Part shown: piece after piece, positions 1 to 9,913 of the stretch
Layout: the number at the start of each line of letters is the position of its first letter
Numbering within the stretch: position 1 is the first letter of the stretch
The notes under the pieces: generated by a model
What the model was told of the DNA's origin: nothing
What the model saw: the letters and a program-made list of their open reading frames with translations, nothing else
The model's database searches: none
Made by a program: the position numbers and the translations under genes
Assembly (NCBI GenBank): GCA_947494675.1
Contig: CANLVP010000003.1
Coordinates: forward strand, 777,337-841,336
Direction of reading: 5' to 3'
Origin: an uncultured Paracoccaceae bacterium
GTDB lineage: Bacteria; Pseudomonadota; Alphaproteobacteria; Rhodobacterales; Rhodobacteraceae
Length of the DNA: 64,000 nucleotides

Positions 1-2
1 AC

Positions 3-695
3 CCCGAACGGGCGATCAAGGCGTTCAGTCAATGGCGGTCGTCATGGCTGTCGCGCGAGGGCATTGCGGCCGTGTTTACCCTTCTTATCATGGCCTTATA
101 CGGCGCTGGCCTCGTATTTTTTGGGGCGCAATGGTCGCCCTTGGGCTGGCTTGGGGCGCTTGGGGCATTGGCGACGGTGTTCACCACGTCGATGATCTAC
201 ACGCAGCTCAAAACCGTGCCGCGCTGGCACCACTGGACGACGCCCGCGCTGTTTTTGGCGCTGTCGCTGGGCGGCGGGGCATTGTTGTCGGGCCGCGTGA
301 CAGTCGCGTTGGTGCTGCTGTTGGTCGCGGCAGCCGTGCAAATTGCTGCGTGGTATTTCGGCGATACACGGCTGAAGGCCTCGGGCACATCGCTGGCCTC
401 GGCCACCGGTTTGGGCGGCATCGGGGAGGTCCGCGCATTTGAGCCACCGCACACCGGCACCAACTATCTGCTGAAGGAATTTGTGCATGTGGTGGGGCGC
501 AAGCACGCTACGCAGCTCCGGTTGATCACCTTGCTGCTGGCCTTTGCCGTGCCGATTGCGATCCTGCTTTTGGGCGTCAATCACATCACCGCATTGCTGG
601 CCGTCGTCAGCCACATCGCTGGGGTCTTGTGCCTGCGCTGGCTGTTCTTTGCGCAAGCTGAACATGTCGTAGGCCTCTACTACGGTAAGCGTTAA
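3..695 (+). CDS. dmsC: DmsC-like membrane anchor subunit, 5'-truncated
   Basis: The open frame runs in from the left edge without a start codon, so only the C-terminal 230 residues are present. The visible part begins PERAIKAFSQWRSSWLSREG and continues with about six hydrophobic membrane segments. The arrangement and the SWLSREG motif match the DmsC/NrfD-like anchor of dimethyl sulfoxide reductase-type molybdoenzymes, which binds quinol in the inner membrane and passes electrons to the iron-sulfur DmsB subunit. In the usual dmsABC order the catalytic and electron-transfer genes would lie just left of the window. The exact substrate of the partner enzyme cannot be judged from this piece. Confidence 0.8.
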   Translation, partial: PERAIKAFSQWRSSWLSREGIAAVFTLLIMALYGAGLVFFGAQWSPLGWLGALGALATVFTTSMIYTQLKTVPRWHHWTTPALFLALSLGGGALLSGRVTVALVLLLVAAAVQIAAWYFGDTRLKASGTSLASATGLGGIGEVRAFEPPHTGTNYLLKEFVHVVGRKHATQLRLITLLLAFAVPIAILLLGVNHITALLAVVSHIAGVLCLRWLFFAQAEHVVGLYYGKR

Positions 696-800
696 ATCGC
701 TCAGCAGGTTCCTGCCAAACCAGCACCAAAACAGCGGCGACCCTGATCCTGGGGCTGCCGCTGTGCTATTTTGGTGCGCGGACGCGTAGTAGGAGTAGCC

Positions 801-977
801 ATGAAAAAGACCCCAATTGTCGGCGGAATTGCAGGCCTTATTTTTGGATTTGCCGTTGGCATCACGGCCTTTGGAAACCCTGTCACCGCGATTGGCATCG
901 CGATGGCATTTGGATGCGGCATTGGTGGCGTCCTTTTGGCCTTTGCGACCAGCCAGGATCCAGATCGCGACCCTTGA
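801..977 (+). CDS. small hydrophobic membrane protein (58 aa), unknown function
   Basis: Start taken at ATG 801 because an AGGAG ribosome site lies 6-10 bases upstream; an earlier in-frame GTG at 771 has no such site. The product begins MKKTPIVGGIAGLIFGFAVG and has two hydrophobic glycine-rich stretches (about residues 5-22 and 27-49), then a short charged tail ending SQDPDRDP. It looks like a two-span inner-membrane protein. Its stop codon abuts the stop codon of the convergent ATPase gene with no spacer. I do not recognise the family. Confidence 0.6.
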   Translation: MKKTPIVGGIAGLIFGFAVGITAFGNPVTAIGIAMAFGCGIGGVLLAFATSQDPDRDP

Positions 978-2042
<1,065 letters not shown>

Positions 2043-2044
2043 GA

Positions 2045-2848
2045 TTATATCCCTGATTGTGGTTGGTGATGGTGATCGGGAAAGCTCCAGGCTTGGGCTT
2101 CTCTGGCGATCGATTTGGCGGCAATTTGGAGCGTGGGGAGCTGTTTCTCGAGCCCCGCAAGATTGGTCCGGCTGGTGGTGCTGGTGACAGAGACCGCGCC
2201 CAAAACGCGATTCTGGTCAGTGAGAATGGGTGCGGCGATGCAGATGATTCCCGGCTCGTGTTCTTCGCGGTCAAAGCCGTAGCCATTGGCGCGGATGTCG
2301 ACCAATTCTTCGCGCAGGCTTTTGGCGTCCGACAAGGTGTGCGGCGTAAAGGTGTGAAAGGACTGCTGTTCAATCACTTCGGCCACCTCTTGCGGTGGCA
2401 GATACGCCATCATGACTTTACCGACGCCGGTGCAATAAAGCGGGCCGACCTTGCCCGCTTGGCTATACATCTCAACCGGTTGGGCGGCATTCAGCTTATC
2501 AAGATAGAGGACCTGCGCATGGTCAAGCTGCGCAAGGTGCACCGTCTCGCCAGTGGCTTCGCTGAGCCGTAGAAGATGCGGACGCGCAACCCGCGCGAGC
2601 GAAGACTGTGACCACGCGGCATGAGCCAGCCTCACCAAACGCCCACCCGGCGCATAGGTTTGCCGTTCCACATCATAGTCGAGCATACGTTGACTGGTGA
2701 GGGTCTGCATGATCCGGTAGAGCGTGGGCTTGGGAAAGGCGGACACGGCCAGCACTTCGCTAAAGCGGACAGGGCGGCCGAAATCGGCGACCTGCTCAAG
2801 CACATCCAGCGCTTTGCCTACTGTTCCGTCACCGGCTTCTTTCGCCAT
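2045..2848 (-). CDS. IclR-family transcriptional regulator of the galactoside regulon
   Basis: A 267-residue IclR-type regulator. The N-terminal winged helix-turn-helix covers about residues 8-70 (FSEVLAVSAFPKPTLYRIMQ). The effector-binding domain is recognisable by GVGKVMMAYL and the distal segment GYGFDREEHEPGIICIAAPI. It lies upstream of, and two bases from, the ATPase gene. It is divergent from the galactoside uptake and catabolism operon starting at 3014, the usual arrangement for a local regulator. The 165-base intergenic region holds a striking nested palindrome (2953-2986) that is the best candidate operator. The ligand is not visible; a galactoside or a galactonate-pathway intermediate would fit. 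Confidence 0.9.
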   Translation of the reverse strand: MAKEAGDGTVGKALDVLEQVADFGRPVRFSEVLAVSAFPKPTLYRIMQTLTSQRMLDYDVERQTYAPGGRLVRLAHAAWSQSSLARVARPHLLRLSEATGETVHLAQLDHAQVLYLDKLNAAQPVEMYSQAGKVGPLYCTGVGKVMMAYLPPQEVAEVIEQQSFHTFTPHTLSDAKSLREELVDIRANGYGFDREEHEPGIICIAAPILTDQNRVLGAVSVTSTTSRTNLAGLEKQLPTLQIAAKSIAREAQAWSFPDHHHQPQSGI

Positions 2849-2952
2849 GACATTCCTCCCGCCCGGTGGTCATTCTCGCGCTCCTCCCGATTGCGATTTG
2901 ATGCCTTGGGCTGTTGACAAGCGTAAGTGAGTCGCAGTTTAGTATCAATATC

Positions 2953-2986
2953 CAAAACAAAGTTTCAAATAATGAAACCTGTTTTG
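2953..2986. promoter_or_regulatory. nested inverted repeat, candidate IclR operator
   Basis: Outer arms CAAAACA (2953-2959) and TGTTTTG (2980-2986) enclose inner arms GTTTCA (2962-2967) and TGAAAC (2973-2978), all perfectly complementary. The site sits in the divergent region between the IclR gene and the binding-protein gene, 27 bases upstream of ATG 3014. A TTGACA hexamer at 2914-2919 could be a -35 element, but no good -10 follows at the right distance. Position and symmetry suggest an operator; which protein binds is inference. Confidence 0.55.
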
Positions 2987-3013
2987 ACCATGGGAGCATT
3001 TAGGGAGGATACC

Positions 3014-4273
3014 ATGCATTCCATTCTCAAGACGTCGCTTGCGGCGTTGGTTGCCGCTGGCGTGGCGACAACTGCATCCGCTGACGGCCACGGCCTGTCG
3101 GGCGAGTTGCGCATCATTTCGGACATGTCGAACCCTGCACCGCGCGCGGTGATGGAAAAGCTCGCTGCGGACTTTGACGCGATGCACGACGACCTGACCG
3201 TGGACCTGACCATCGTTGACCGCGAAGCGTGGAAGACACAGATCCGCAACGCACTGGGCGCTAACCCACCGGACGTTGTGAACTGGTACGCGGCGACACG
3301 TATGACACCATACGTCGATGCGGGCCTGTTCATGGACATCTCTGACCTGTGGGAAGACCCCGCAATGGAAGGTCTGGCATCCACAAAAGGTGCGATGACG
3401 CTGGATGGTAAGCAGTGGGGCGTGCCCTACACATACTACCAGTGGGGTGTTTACTACCGCAAAGACATCTTCGAAGAGCTGGGTCTGGCCGAGCCTGCCA
3501 CCTGGGAAGAAGAGCTGGCAAACTGTCAGGTCATCATCGACAGTGGTCGCAAGTGCTACACCATCGGGTCCAAGTTCCTTTGGACTGCAGGCGGTTGGTT
3601 CGACTACATCAACAGCCGCACAAACGGTTATGACTTCCACATCCAGCTGGCCAATGGCGAAGTTGAGTGGACAGATGATCGCGTGCGTCAGACTTTCGCC
3701 AACTGGCGTCAGCTGATCGACATGGGCGCCTTTATCGACGACCACCAGTCCTACAGCTGGCAGGAAGCCATGCCGTTCATGGTTGACGGCGAAGCCACCG
3801 CCTATCTGATGGGTAACTTCTCTGTCGCGGCGTTCCGTGACGGTGGCCTGACGGACGATCAGCTGGACTTCTACCAGTTCCCAACGATCAACCCTGACGT
3901 CGCACCAGCAGAAGACGCGCCAACGGATACGTTCCACATCGCCTCTGGCGCACAGAACGTGGACGCGGCCAAAGCGTTCCTGCTTTACGTGACCTCGCCT
4001 GAAGTTCAGTCCGAGATCAACGGCGGCGATGCGCTGGGCCAATTGCCTGTGAACGCAGCAGCAAGCGTTTCTGATGACAAGTTCATTCAGGAAGGTTTCG
4101 AGATGCTGTCGAACAACGCATCCGGCGGCATCATGCAGTTCTTTGACCGTGACTTCCCTGCCGAGATGGCATCGGTTGGCATGGAAGGCCTGCAGGAGTT
4201 CATGGTGTTCCCAGACAATCTGGACGACATCCTGGCCCGTCTGGAAGAAGCACGTCAGCGCATCTACCAGTAA
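3014..4273 (+). CDS. sugar ABC transporter substrate-binding protein (galactosides inferred)
   Basis: Start chosen at ATG 3014, which follows GGGAGGA; upstream in-frame starts would precede the signal peptide. The 419-residue product has an N-terminal Sec signal (LKTSLAALVAAGVATTASA, cleavage near residue 23, mature end DGHGLSG). The fold is that of the family-1 sugar-binding proteins of the MalE/UgpB class. It is periplasmic and delivers its ligand to the two permeases encoded next. Downstream genes encode both alpha- and beta-galactosidases, so galactose-containing oligosaccharides or glycosides are the likely cargo. It is the first gene of the operon and is followed by a hairpin that probably sets its mRNA level above that of the permeases. 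Confidence 0.9.
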   Translation: MHSILKTSLAALVAAGVATTASADGHGLSGELRIISDMSNPAPRAVMEKLAADFDAMHDDLTVDLTIVDREAWKTQIRNALGANPPDVVNWYAATRMTPYVDAGLFMDISDLWEDPAMEGLASTKGAMTLDGKQWGVPYTYYQWGVYYRKDIFEELGLAEPATWEEELANCQVIIDSGRKCYTIGSKFLWTAGGWFDYINSRTNGYDFHIQLANGEVEWTDDRVRQTFANWRQLIDMGAFIDDHQSYSWQEAMPFMVDGEATAYLMGNFSVAAFRDGGLTDDQLDFYQFPTINPDVAPAEDAPTDTFHIASGAQNVDAAKAFLLYVTSPEVQSEINGGDALGQLPVNAAASVSDDKFIQEGFEMLSNNASGGIMQFFDRDFPAEMASVGMEGLQEFMVFPDNLDDILARLEEARQRIYQ

Positions 4274-4286
4274 GTCTTGACTAAAG

Positions 4287-4308
4287 GGGTGGGCAGCATT
4301 GCCCACCC
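4287..4308 (+). other. intra-operon RNA hairpin after the binding-protein gene
   Basis: GGGTGGGCA (4287-4295) and TGCCCACCC (4300-4308) form a perfect 9-bp stem with a GCAT loop. No run of T follows, so it is unlikely to be an efficient terminator. Such hairpins between a solute-binding-protein gene and its permease genes commonly protect the upstream mRNA from 3' exonucleases. Confidence 0.6.
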
Positions 4309-4379
4309 TACCCCCAACAACCCATCCGCAAGCCCCACCAACGGGTTTTCGCATGTGTTGACCGCGAGGGAGGAAGACC

Positions 4380-5324
4380 ATGTCATCCGCAACGACAAAC
4401 GGGGCACGCGCCGAGCGTGGCTGGTACAAGCGCAACGAGATTGCGATCACGCCGTGGCTGTTTCTGGCGCCCGCGATGTTGTTCTTTGCGGTCTATGTGA
4501 TCATCCCAATCGGCCAGTCGTTCTGGATTTCGTTCCACCAATGGGACGGTCTGGGCGAGGCGACATGGGTCGGCACCGCCAACTATGAACGCCTCTTGGG
4601 CATTGGCGAGCAGAACATGGACCGCAAGTTTGAGGTGTCGTTCTGGAACAACCTCAAATGGCTGGTGCTTTATCTGTTGGCGATCCCGATGGGGCTGTTT
4701 ATCTCGCTTTTCCTGAACCAGACGGTGACGGGCATCCGGCTTTATAAGTCGCTCTTTTTCTTTCCTTTCGTGATCTCCCAGGTCGTCGTTGGCCTGGTGT
4801 TCAGCTGGTTCTATCTGCCCAATAACGGCCTGTTCGATCAAATTGTCGGCCTTGTGGGCATCGACATCAAAGGCGGCATGCTGGGCAATCCCAACACCGC
4901 GACCTATGGCATCATCGCCGCCGGCCTATGGCCGCAGACGGCCTATTGCATGATCCTGTATCTCACGGGCCTCAACGCAGTTGACCCCGAACAGGTAGAG
5001 GCTGCGCGGCTGGACGGGGCCAAGGGCCGCAAGATGCTTTGGTATGTGATCCTACCGCAGTTGAAGCCCGCGACCTTCATCGCCTTTGTGGTGACCATCA
5101 TCGGCGCACTACGTTCCTTTGACCTGATCAGCGTCATGACAAACGGTGGTCCATTCGGGTCCACCCGGGTCTTGAGCTTCTTCATGTTCGAGGAATCGCT
5201 GTCAGAGTTCGGGTTCCGCATGGGCTATGGCGCCGCGATCGCGGTGGTGCTCTTCTTCATCATGCTCTTCTTCATCGTCTACTTCCTGTGGTCGATGTAC
5301 CAAGACGAAAAGGGAGGGCGCTAA
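4380..5324 (+). CDS. sugar ABC transporter permease 1 (MalF/UgpA type)
   Basis: A 314-residue inner-membrane permease with about six hydrophobic spans. The cytoplasmic EAA loop, which contacts the ATPase, reads EAARLDGAKGRKMLWYVILPQLKP at about residues 206-229. The N-terminal segment ITPWLFLAPAMLFFAVYVIIP is typical of the MalF/UgpA half of a carbohydrate importer. It follows the binding-protein gene after 106 bases containing a hairpin, and precedes the second permease by one base. Start is ATG 4380 after GGGAGGA. Function follows from family and operon position. Confidence 0.92.
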   Translation: MSSATTNGARAERGWYKRNEIAITPWLFLAPAMLFFAVYVIIPIGQSFWISFHQWDGLGEATWVGTANYERLLGIGEQNMDRKFEVSFWNNLKWLVLYLLAIPMGLFISLFLNQTVTGIRLYKSLFFFPFVISQVVVGLVFSWFYLPNNGLFDQIVGLVGIDIKGGMLGNPNTATYGIIAAGLWPQTAYCMILYLTGLNAVDPEQVEAARLDGAKGRKMLWYVILPQLKPATFIAFVVTIIGALRSFDLISVMTNGGPFGSTRVLSFFMFEESLSEFGFRMGYGAAIAVVLFFIMLFFIVYFLWSMYQDEKGGR

Positions 5325-5325
5325 G

Positions 5326-6174
5326 ATGTTTCCACGTCCGATCCAACAACAAAGCCCGGCCCGTCAGGCGACCTATCAGGCGCTCTTGCCGCTGGCGCTG
5401 GTCGTCTGGTTGCTGCCGCTGATTGCCGTGTTCATCTTTTCGATCAAGCCTGACGCAGATTTTGTCAGCGGCAATTTCTGGGGCATTCCGTCTTCGTTTG
5501 AGATGTTCAACAACTACGGCAAGGTGTTCTTTGAATCGAACATGCCGCGGTATCTGTTCAATTCATTGCTGATCACAGTGCCCACGGTCATCGGGGCCGT
5601 GGCCCTGTCGGCCATGGCGGGTTTTGCGCTGGGCATCTACCGGTTCAAAGGTAATCTGCTGATCTTTTTCATGTTCATCGCGGGCAACTTTGTCCCGTTC
5701 CAAATCCTCATGGTCCCTGTGCGCGATCTGACGATTGGCTTGGGCCTTTATGACACGATCACCGGGCTGGTGCTGTTCCATGTGGCGTTCCAAACCGGGT
5801 TCTGCACGCTCTTTATGCGCAACTTTATCCGCGCCCTGCCGTTCCCGCTGATCGAGGCGGCACGGGTCGAAGGTATCTCAGAAATCCGCATATTCTGGTA
5901 TGTGGTCCTGCCCCTGATGAAGCCTGCTTTGGCTGCACTGGCGGTGCTGATCTTTACCTTTATCTGGAACGATTATTTCTGGGCCGTCGTGCTGACCCAA
6001 GGGCCGGATGCGCAGCCGGTCACGGCTGGCATTACAGAGTTCAACTCTCAGTTCCGCGCGGCCTATCATTTGATGAGCGCAGGTTCGATTGTGGCTGCCT
6101 TGCCGCCGGTCGCCATGTTCTTTTTGATGCAAAAGCATTTCATCGCTGGCCTGACGCTTGGCGCCGTAAAGTAA
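5326..6174 (+). CDS. sugar ABC transporter permease 2 (MalG/UgpE type)
   Basis: Start set at ATG 5326, one base after the stop of permease 1 and preceded by GGGAGG. A longer in-frame opening would overlap the first permease extensively. The 282-residue product has six predicted spans and the EAA loop EAARVEGISEIRIFWYVVLP. It forms the second half of the membrane channel with the 4380-5324 product. The GH36 gene starts six bases downstream, so uptake and hydrolysis are cotranscribed. Confidence 0.92.
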   Translation: MFPRPIQQQSPARQATYQALLPLALVVWLLPLIAVFIFSIKPDADFVSGNFWGIPSSFEMFNNYGKVFFESNMPRYLFNSLLITVPTVIGAVALSAMAGFALGIYRFKGNLLIFFMFIAGNFVPFQILMVPVRDLTIGLGLYDTITGLVLFHVAFQTGFCTLFMRNFIRALPFPLIEAARVEGISEIRIFWYVVLPLMKPALAALAVLIFTFIWNDYFWAVVLTQGPDAQPVTAGITEFNSQFRAAYHLMSAGSIVAALPPVAMFFLMQKHFIAGLTLGAVK

Positions 6175-6180
6175 GACGAC

Positions 6181-8262
6181 ATGACACGACAATATCGCCT
6201 CGACGATGGCCGACAGACGCTTGTTCTGGCGGCGCACAATGACCGCCTGCCAGAGGTTGTTTATTGGGGCCCAGCGCTGCCAGCGGATGAGGATTTGGCA
6301 GTGTTGCAGGCGGCCCATGCCATCGACGTCACGGGTGGGATGCTGGATGAAAACCCGCCTCTGTCGCTTTGCCCCGAGGCCACGCGCAGTTTTCCGGGCC
6401 AACCCGGTCTGATCCTGCGCGATACGGACGGCACGCCGCTTTTGCCCAAGTTCTGCTTTGCGTCAGAGGATCACGCAGGCGGGCTGACACTTTCGTATGA
6501 TGACACCGAGAATGGGCTGACGCTGACATTCACATTCCGGCCTGATCCCGACACCCATGTCATCACCTGCCAGACGGTGCTGGATGCCACCCGGCCAGTG
6601 CATTTGCATTGGCTCGCGGCACCCGTTTTGCCCGGCCCGCAGCAATCGGACGAGATGATTGATTTCTCGGGCCGCTGGTGTGGCGAATTTCAGACCAACC
6701 GCACCGCATGGTCCGCTGGCATCCGCTACCGCGAGAACCGCACGGGCCGCACCGGACATGAGCATTTCCCCGGTCTGATCGTGCCTTGTACAGGGGCCAC
6801 CAACACCCGTGGAGAGGCGTACGGGTTCCACTACGGCTGGTCCGGTGGACACCGGATGGTCGCCGAAGAGCTGCCCGATGGCCGTCGCCAGATCCAATGG
6901 GGTCATGCGGCCCGGATGGAAACCGCGGCCGCGACGCAATTCAAGACCGCGCCGCTTTATATCACTTATTCCGAAACTGGCCTGAACGGCTGCGCAACGG
7001 CGTTCCAGCGGCATCTGCGCGACCGGATCGTGACTTGGCCCAAGCCATCGGTGCAGCGGCCTGTGCATTACAACTGCTGGGAAGCGGTCTATTTCGATCA
7101 CAAGCTGCCAGTGCTGCAAGACATTGCAAGCCGCGCTGCTGATCTGGGGGCCGAGCGTTTCGTGCTGGATGACGGCTGGTTCGGGAACCGTGACGATGAC
7201 ACGCGGTCCCTGTCTGACTGGACGGTTGATCCGCGCAAATACCCTGACGGGCTTGGGCCCTTGATCGATCATGTGCACCACTGCGGGATGACCTTTGGCA
7301 TCTGGTTTGAGCCTGAGATGATCAATGAAGACAGCGACATCCACCGCGCCCATCCCGATTGGGTGCTGGGGTCCGAAGATCAGACCTTGGGCCGTCAGCA
7401 AAAGGCGCTGAACATGGCGCTGCCCGAGGTGCGCGACTACCTTTATGACCGGATGTCGGCGATCCTTGCCGCCCACGACATCGACTATATCAAGTGGGAC
7501 CATAACCGCGTGCTGCCGATGCCTGACGCGGCCCAGACACGCGGGTCATATGCACTGATTGACCGGCTGCGTGCTGATTTTCCGATGGTGGAGATTGAGA
7601 GCTGCGCGTCAGGTGGTGGCCGTATCGACTTTGGCATCTTGCTGCGCACGCAGCGGGTCTGGCTGTCTGACAGCAATGACGCGTTGGAGCGTTTGCGCAT
7701 CCAGCATGACGCCGCCCTTTTCCTGCCGCTCGCTGTCACAGGCAGCCATGTGGGCCCGCGCAAGTGCCACACCTCCGGTCGTATCTTTGACATCTCTTTC
7801 CGCGCCTGGGTCGCGGCCCAGCGCCACATGGGGTTTGAGATGGACCCGCGTGAGCTGGATGATCACGAGGCGACTGTACTGCGCGAGGTCACGAGCTGGT
7901 GGAAAGCGAACCGCGATTGGATGCACGCGGCGGACATTCTGCGCCTTGATAGCGCTGATCCCGCCGTCTTGGCCGAGGAACAGCTGGCCCGCGATGGCAG
8001 TCGGTTCGTTGTCTTCGCAGGCAAAGCCGCGACCAGCGCACAGATCGCGCCGCGCCCCTTGCGGCTGACCGGGTTGGAGGCGGAGGCGCAATACCGCGTC
8101 CATCTGGCCAATCGCAACGCGGCACCCGCGCTGTCGCGGGGCAGCCCGGTGTTGAAATCGGACAGCGTGACGCTGTCGGGCCGCTACCTGATGCACCATG
8201 GCCTTGTGCTGCCTTGGTCCTTCCCCGACACGATGTGGGTGCTCGAGGGGGAACGCCTATGA
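6181..8262 (+). CDS. alpha-galactosidase, glycoside hydrolase family 36
   Basis: A 693-residue GH36 enzyme that hydrolyses terminal alpha-galactosyl residues. The beta-sandwich N-terminal domain is followed by a TIM barrel. Family signatures are DDGWFG (from about residue 331), GIWFEPEMIN, YIKWDHNR with nucleophile D440, SCASGGGRID, and SDSND at 496-500, which should hold the acid/base aspartate. There is no signal peptide, so the enzyme is cytoplasmic and acts on imported oligosaccharides such as melibiose or raffinose-type sugars. Its stop overlaps the next start (ATGA at 8259). Length is close to the bacterial GH36 norm of about 700-730. Confidence 0.93.
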   Translation: MTRQYRLDDGRQTLVLAAHNDRLPEVVYWGPALPADEDLAVLQAAHAIDVTGGMLDENPPLSLCPEATRSFPGQPGLILRDTDGTPLLPKFCFASEDHAGGLTLSYDDTENGLTLTFTFRPDPDTHVITCQTVLDATRPVHLHWLAAPVLPGPQQSDEMIDFSGRWCGEFQTNRTAWSAGIRYRENRTGRTGHEHFPGLIVPCTGATNTRGEAYGFHYGWSGGHRMVAEELPDGRRQIQWGHAARMETAAATQFKTAPLYITYSETGLNGCATAFQRHLRDRIVTWPKPSVQRPVHYNCWEAVYFDHKLPVLQDIASRAADLGAERFVLDDGWFGNRDDDTRSLSDWTVDPRKYPDGLGPLIDHVHHCGMTFGIWFEPEMINEDSDIHRAHPDWVLGSEDQTLGRQQKALNMALPEVRDYLYDRMSAILAAHDIDYIKWDHNRVLPMPDAAQTRGSYALIDRLRADFPMVEIESCASGGGRIDFGILLRTQRVWLSDSNDALERLRIQHDAALFLPLAVTGSHVGPRKCHTSGRIFDISFRAWVAAQRHMGFEMDPRELDDHEATVLREVTSWWKANRDWMHAADILRLDSADPAVLAEEQLARDGSRFVVFAGKAATSAQIAPRPLRLTGLEAEAQYRVHLANRNAAPALSRGSPVLKSDSVTLSGRYLMHHGLVLPWSFPDTMWVLEGERL

Positions 8263-9020
8263 CCCACGCAATCTACCATGATCTAGACGGGGCCTCGGTC
8301 TTTATCTCTGGCGGTGGTGCTGGGATTGGCGCGGCGCTGACCGAAGGGTTCTTGCGCCAAGGTGCCCGTGTCGCCTTTGTTGGCCGCTCGGACTACACCG
8401 CGTTTGCGGCCCAGATGGGCGACGCCACCGGAAACACCCCACTTTTCATTCAATGCGACGTCACGGATACCACTGCCCTACAAGCTGCGATGGATCAAGC
8501 CGCAGCCGCCCATGGGCCGTTCAAAGCGGTGATCAACAACGCCGCCAACGACATGCGGATGGATGCAACAACGGTCACGGTAGACCAGTGGCACGCGATG
8601 ATTGACGTCAACCTCAAGCACTACTTCTTTGCCGCGCAAAAAGCCGCAGAGGTGATGGGCAATGCAGGATCAATCATCAACTTTTCCTCGATCAGCTATA
8701 TGATGGGCGGGGCGGGCATGGCGCCCTATGTGACCTCGAACGCGGGCATCACTGGCATGACACGGGCGCTGGCGCGCGAGTGGGGGCCAAGGGGTCTGCG
8801 GGTCAATGCCATCGCGCCGGGCTGGGTGCTGACGGAAAACCAAATGACCAAATGGGCGTCGCCTGAAAAGCTCGCCGCCTTTCTTGACCTGCAATGCCTC
8901 AAGCGGCATCTGGAGCCTGACGATATCGTGGGAACAGCGCTGTTTCTGGCTTCTGACGCCTCGGCGATGATGACGTCACAGGTGTTGGTTGTGGATGCAG
9001 GCGTGGCGGTGACAGGATGA
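8259..9020 (+). CDS. SDR-family oxidoreductase, candidate galactose dehydrogenase with altered active site
   Basis: Start at ATG 8259, which overlaps the GH36 stop; the longer frame opening at 8214 lies inside that gene. The 253-residue protein has the classical SDR nucleotide-binding motif SGGGAGIG and the NNA motif. The catalytic tetrad is unusual: Y157 is present but the lysine expected four residues later is an asparagine (YVTSN, N161). In an oxidative galactose pathway this gene occupies the slot of NAD(P)-dependent galactose 1-dehydrogenase. That assignment is by context. The missing lysine means either a modified mechanism or a different role. Confidence 0.7.
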   Translation: MTHAIYHDLDGASVFISGGGAGIGAALTEGFLRQGARVAFVGRSDYTAFAAQMGDATGNTPLFIQCDVTDTTALQAAMDQAAAAHGPFKAVINNAANDMRMDATTVTVDQWHAMIDVNLKHYFFAAQKAAEVMGNAGSIINFSSISYMMGGAGMAPYVTSNAGITGMTRALAREWGPRGLRVNAIAPGWVLTENQMTKWASPEKLAAFLDLQCLKRHLEPDDIVGTALFLASDASAMMTSQVLVVDAGVAVTG

Positions 9021-9913
9021 ATGACGTGATTGCACCTGATTGGATTGCGGCGGACTGGGGCACGACGCACCTGCGCGTCTGGGCCATGTCGCAATCGGGC
9101 AGCGTGCTGGCACAGACGCAAACATGCGACGGCATGGGCGGGCTAAGCCGGGACGGTTTTGAACCGGCACTGCGGGCTGTGCTGGCATCTTGGACGGTGA
9201 CGGCCCAAACCCCGGTGATTGCCTGCGGCATGGTCGGCAGCCGCCAGGGTTGGGTCGAGGCACCTTACGTCGCTGTGCCTTGCCCGGCTGTGCCCACCAG
9301 CTTTGCCAGCCCGGACTGCGACCTTAACGTGCATGTGATCCCCGGCATCAAACAGGACAGCCCCGCAGATGTGATGCGCGGCGAAGAAACCCAGATCGCG
9401 GGCTTTCTGGCGATGAACCCCAATTGGGATGGGGTGATTTGCCTGCCGGGGACACATACCAAATGGGTGCATGTCTCGGCCGATGAAATCGTGAGTTTTC
9501 AAACCGCGATGACCGGGGACCTCTTTGCTGCGATCTCTGGCCACACAGTGCTACGCCATTCCGTCGACAAGGGCTGGGATGATGAGGCCTTTGGCGATGG
9601 TCTGAACACCATTTTGTCGCGGCCAGAACGGTTGGCGGCCTTGCTTTTTGCGATCCGGGCCGAAGGGTTGCTGAACGCGCTACCCAATGCCGCGGCCCGT
9701 GCCCGTCTGTCGGGGTTGCTGATCGGTGCAGAGCTGGCAGCCGCCAAACCCTATTGGCTGGGTCAGCAAGTGGCCGTTATCGGCGAAGGCGGCCTTGCAC
9801 GGCTTTACACCGACGCCTTGGCGGCGCAATCAGTTGCGGCAAGCCGGGTCAATGCCGACCACGTTACCTTGGCGGGACTGACCGCCGCCTACCGCACTTG
9901 GAAGGACAGCTGA
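9017..9913 (+). CDS. dgoK: 2-dehydro-3-deoxygalactonokinase
   Basis: A 298-residue kinase of the DgoK family, which phosphorylates 2-keto-3-deoxygalactonate with ATP in the De Ley-Doudoroff galactose pathway. Recognisable features are the N-terminal WIAADWGTTHLRVW phosphate-binding segment, the MVGSRQGW motif, and LPGTHTKWVHV in the middle of the chain. The start overlaps the SDR stop by four bases (ATGA) and the stop shares a base with the dgoA start, implying tight translational coupling. It is cytoplasmic. Confidence 0.92.
   Translation: MNDVIAPDWIAADWGTTHLRVWAMSQSGSVLAQTQTCDGMGGLSRDGFEPALRAVLASWTVTAQTPVIACGMVGSRQGWVEAPYVAVPCPAVPTSFASPDCDLNVHVIPGIKQDSPADVMRGEETQIAGFLAMNPNWDGVICLPGTHTKWVHVSADEIVSFQTAMTGDLFAAISGHTVLRHSVDKGWDDEAFGDGLNTILSRPERLAALLFAIRAEGLLNALPNAAARARLSGLLIGAELAAAKPYWLGQQVAVIGEGGLARLYTDALAAQSVAASRVNADHVTLAGLTAAYRTWKDS

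Noticed and set aside
2914..2919. promoter -35 for the galactoside operon
   Set aside because: TTGACA is present but I find no convincing -10 hexamer 16-18 bases downstream, so I mention it only within the operator entry.
4287..4308. rho-independent terminator
   Set aside because: The stem is strong but no T run follows and the permease genes of the same transporter continue downstream, so I list it as an mRNA hairpin.
2945..4450. 501-codon open frame on the minus strand opposite the binding-protein gene
   Set aside because: The plus strand encodes a normal solute-binding protein with signal peptide; the reverse product has no recognisable domain and no ribosome site.
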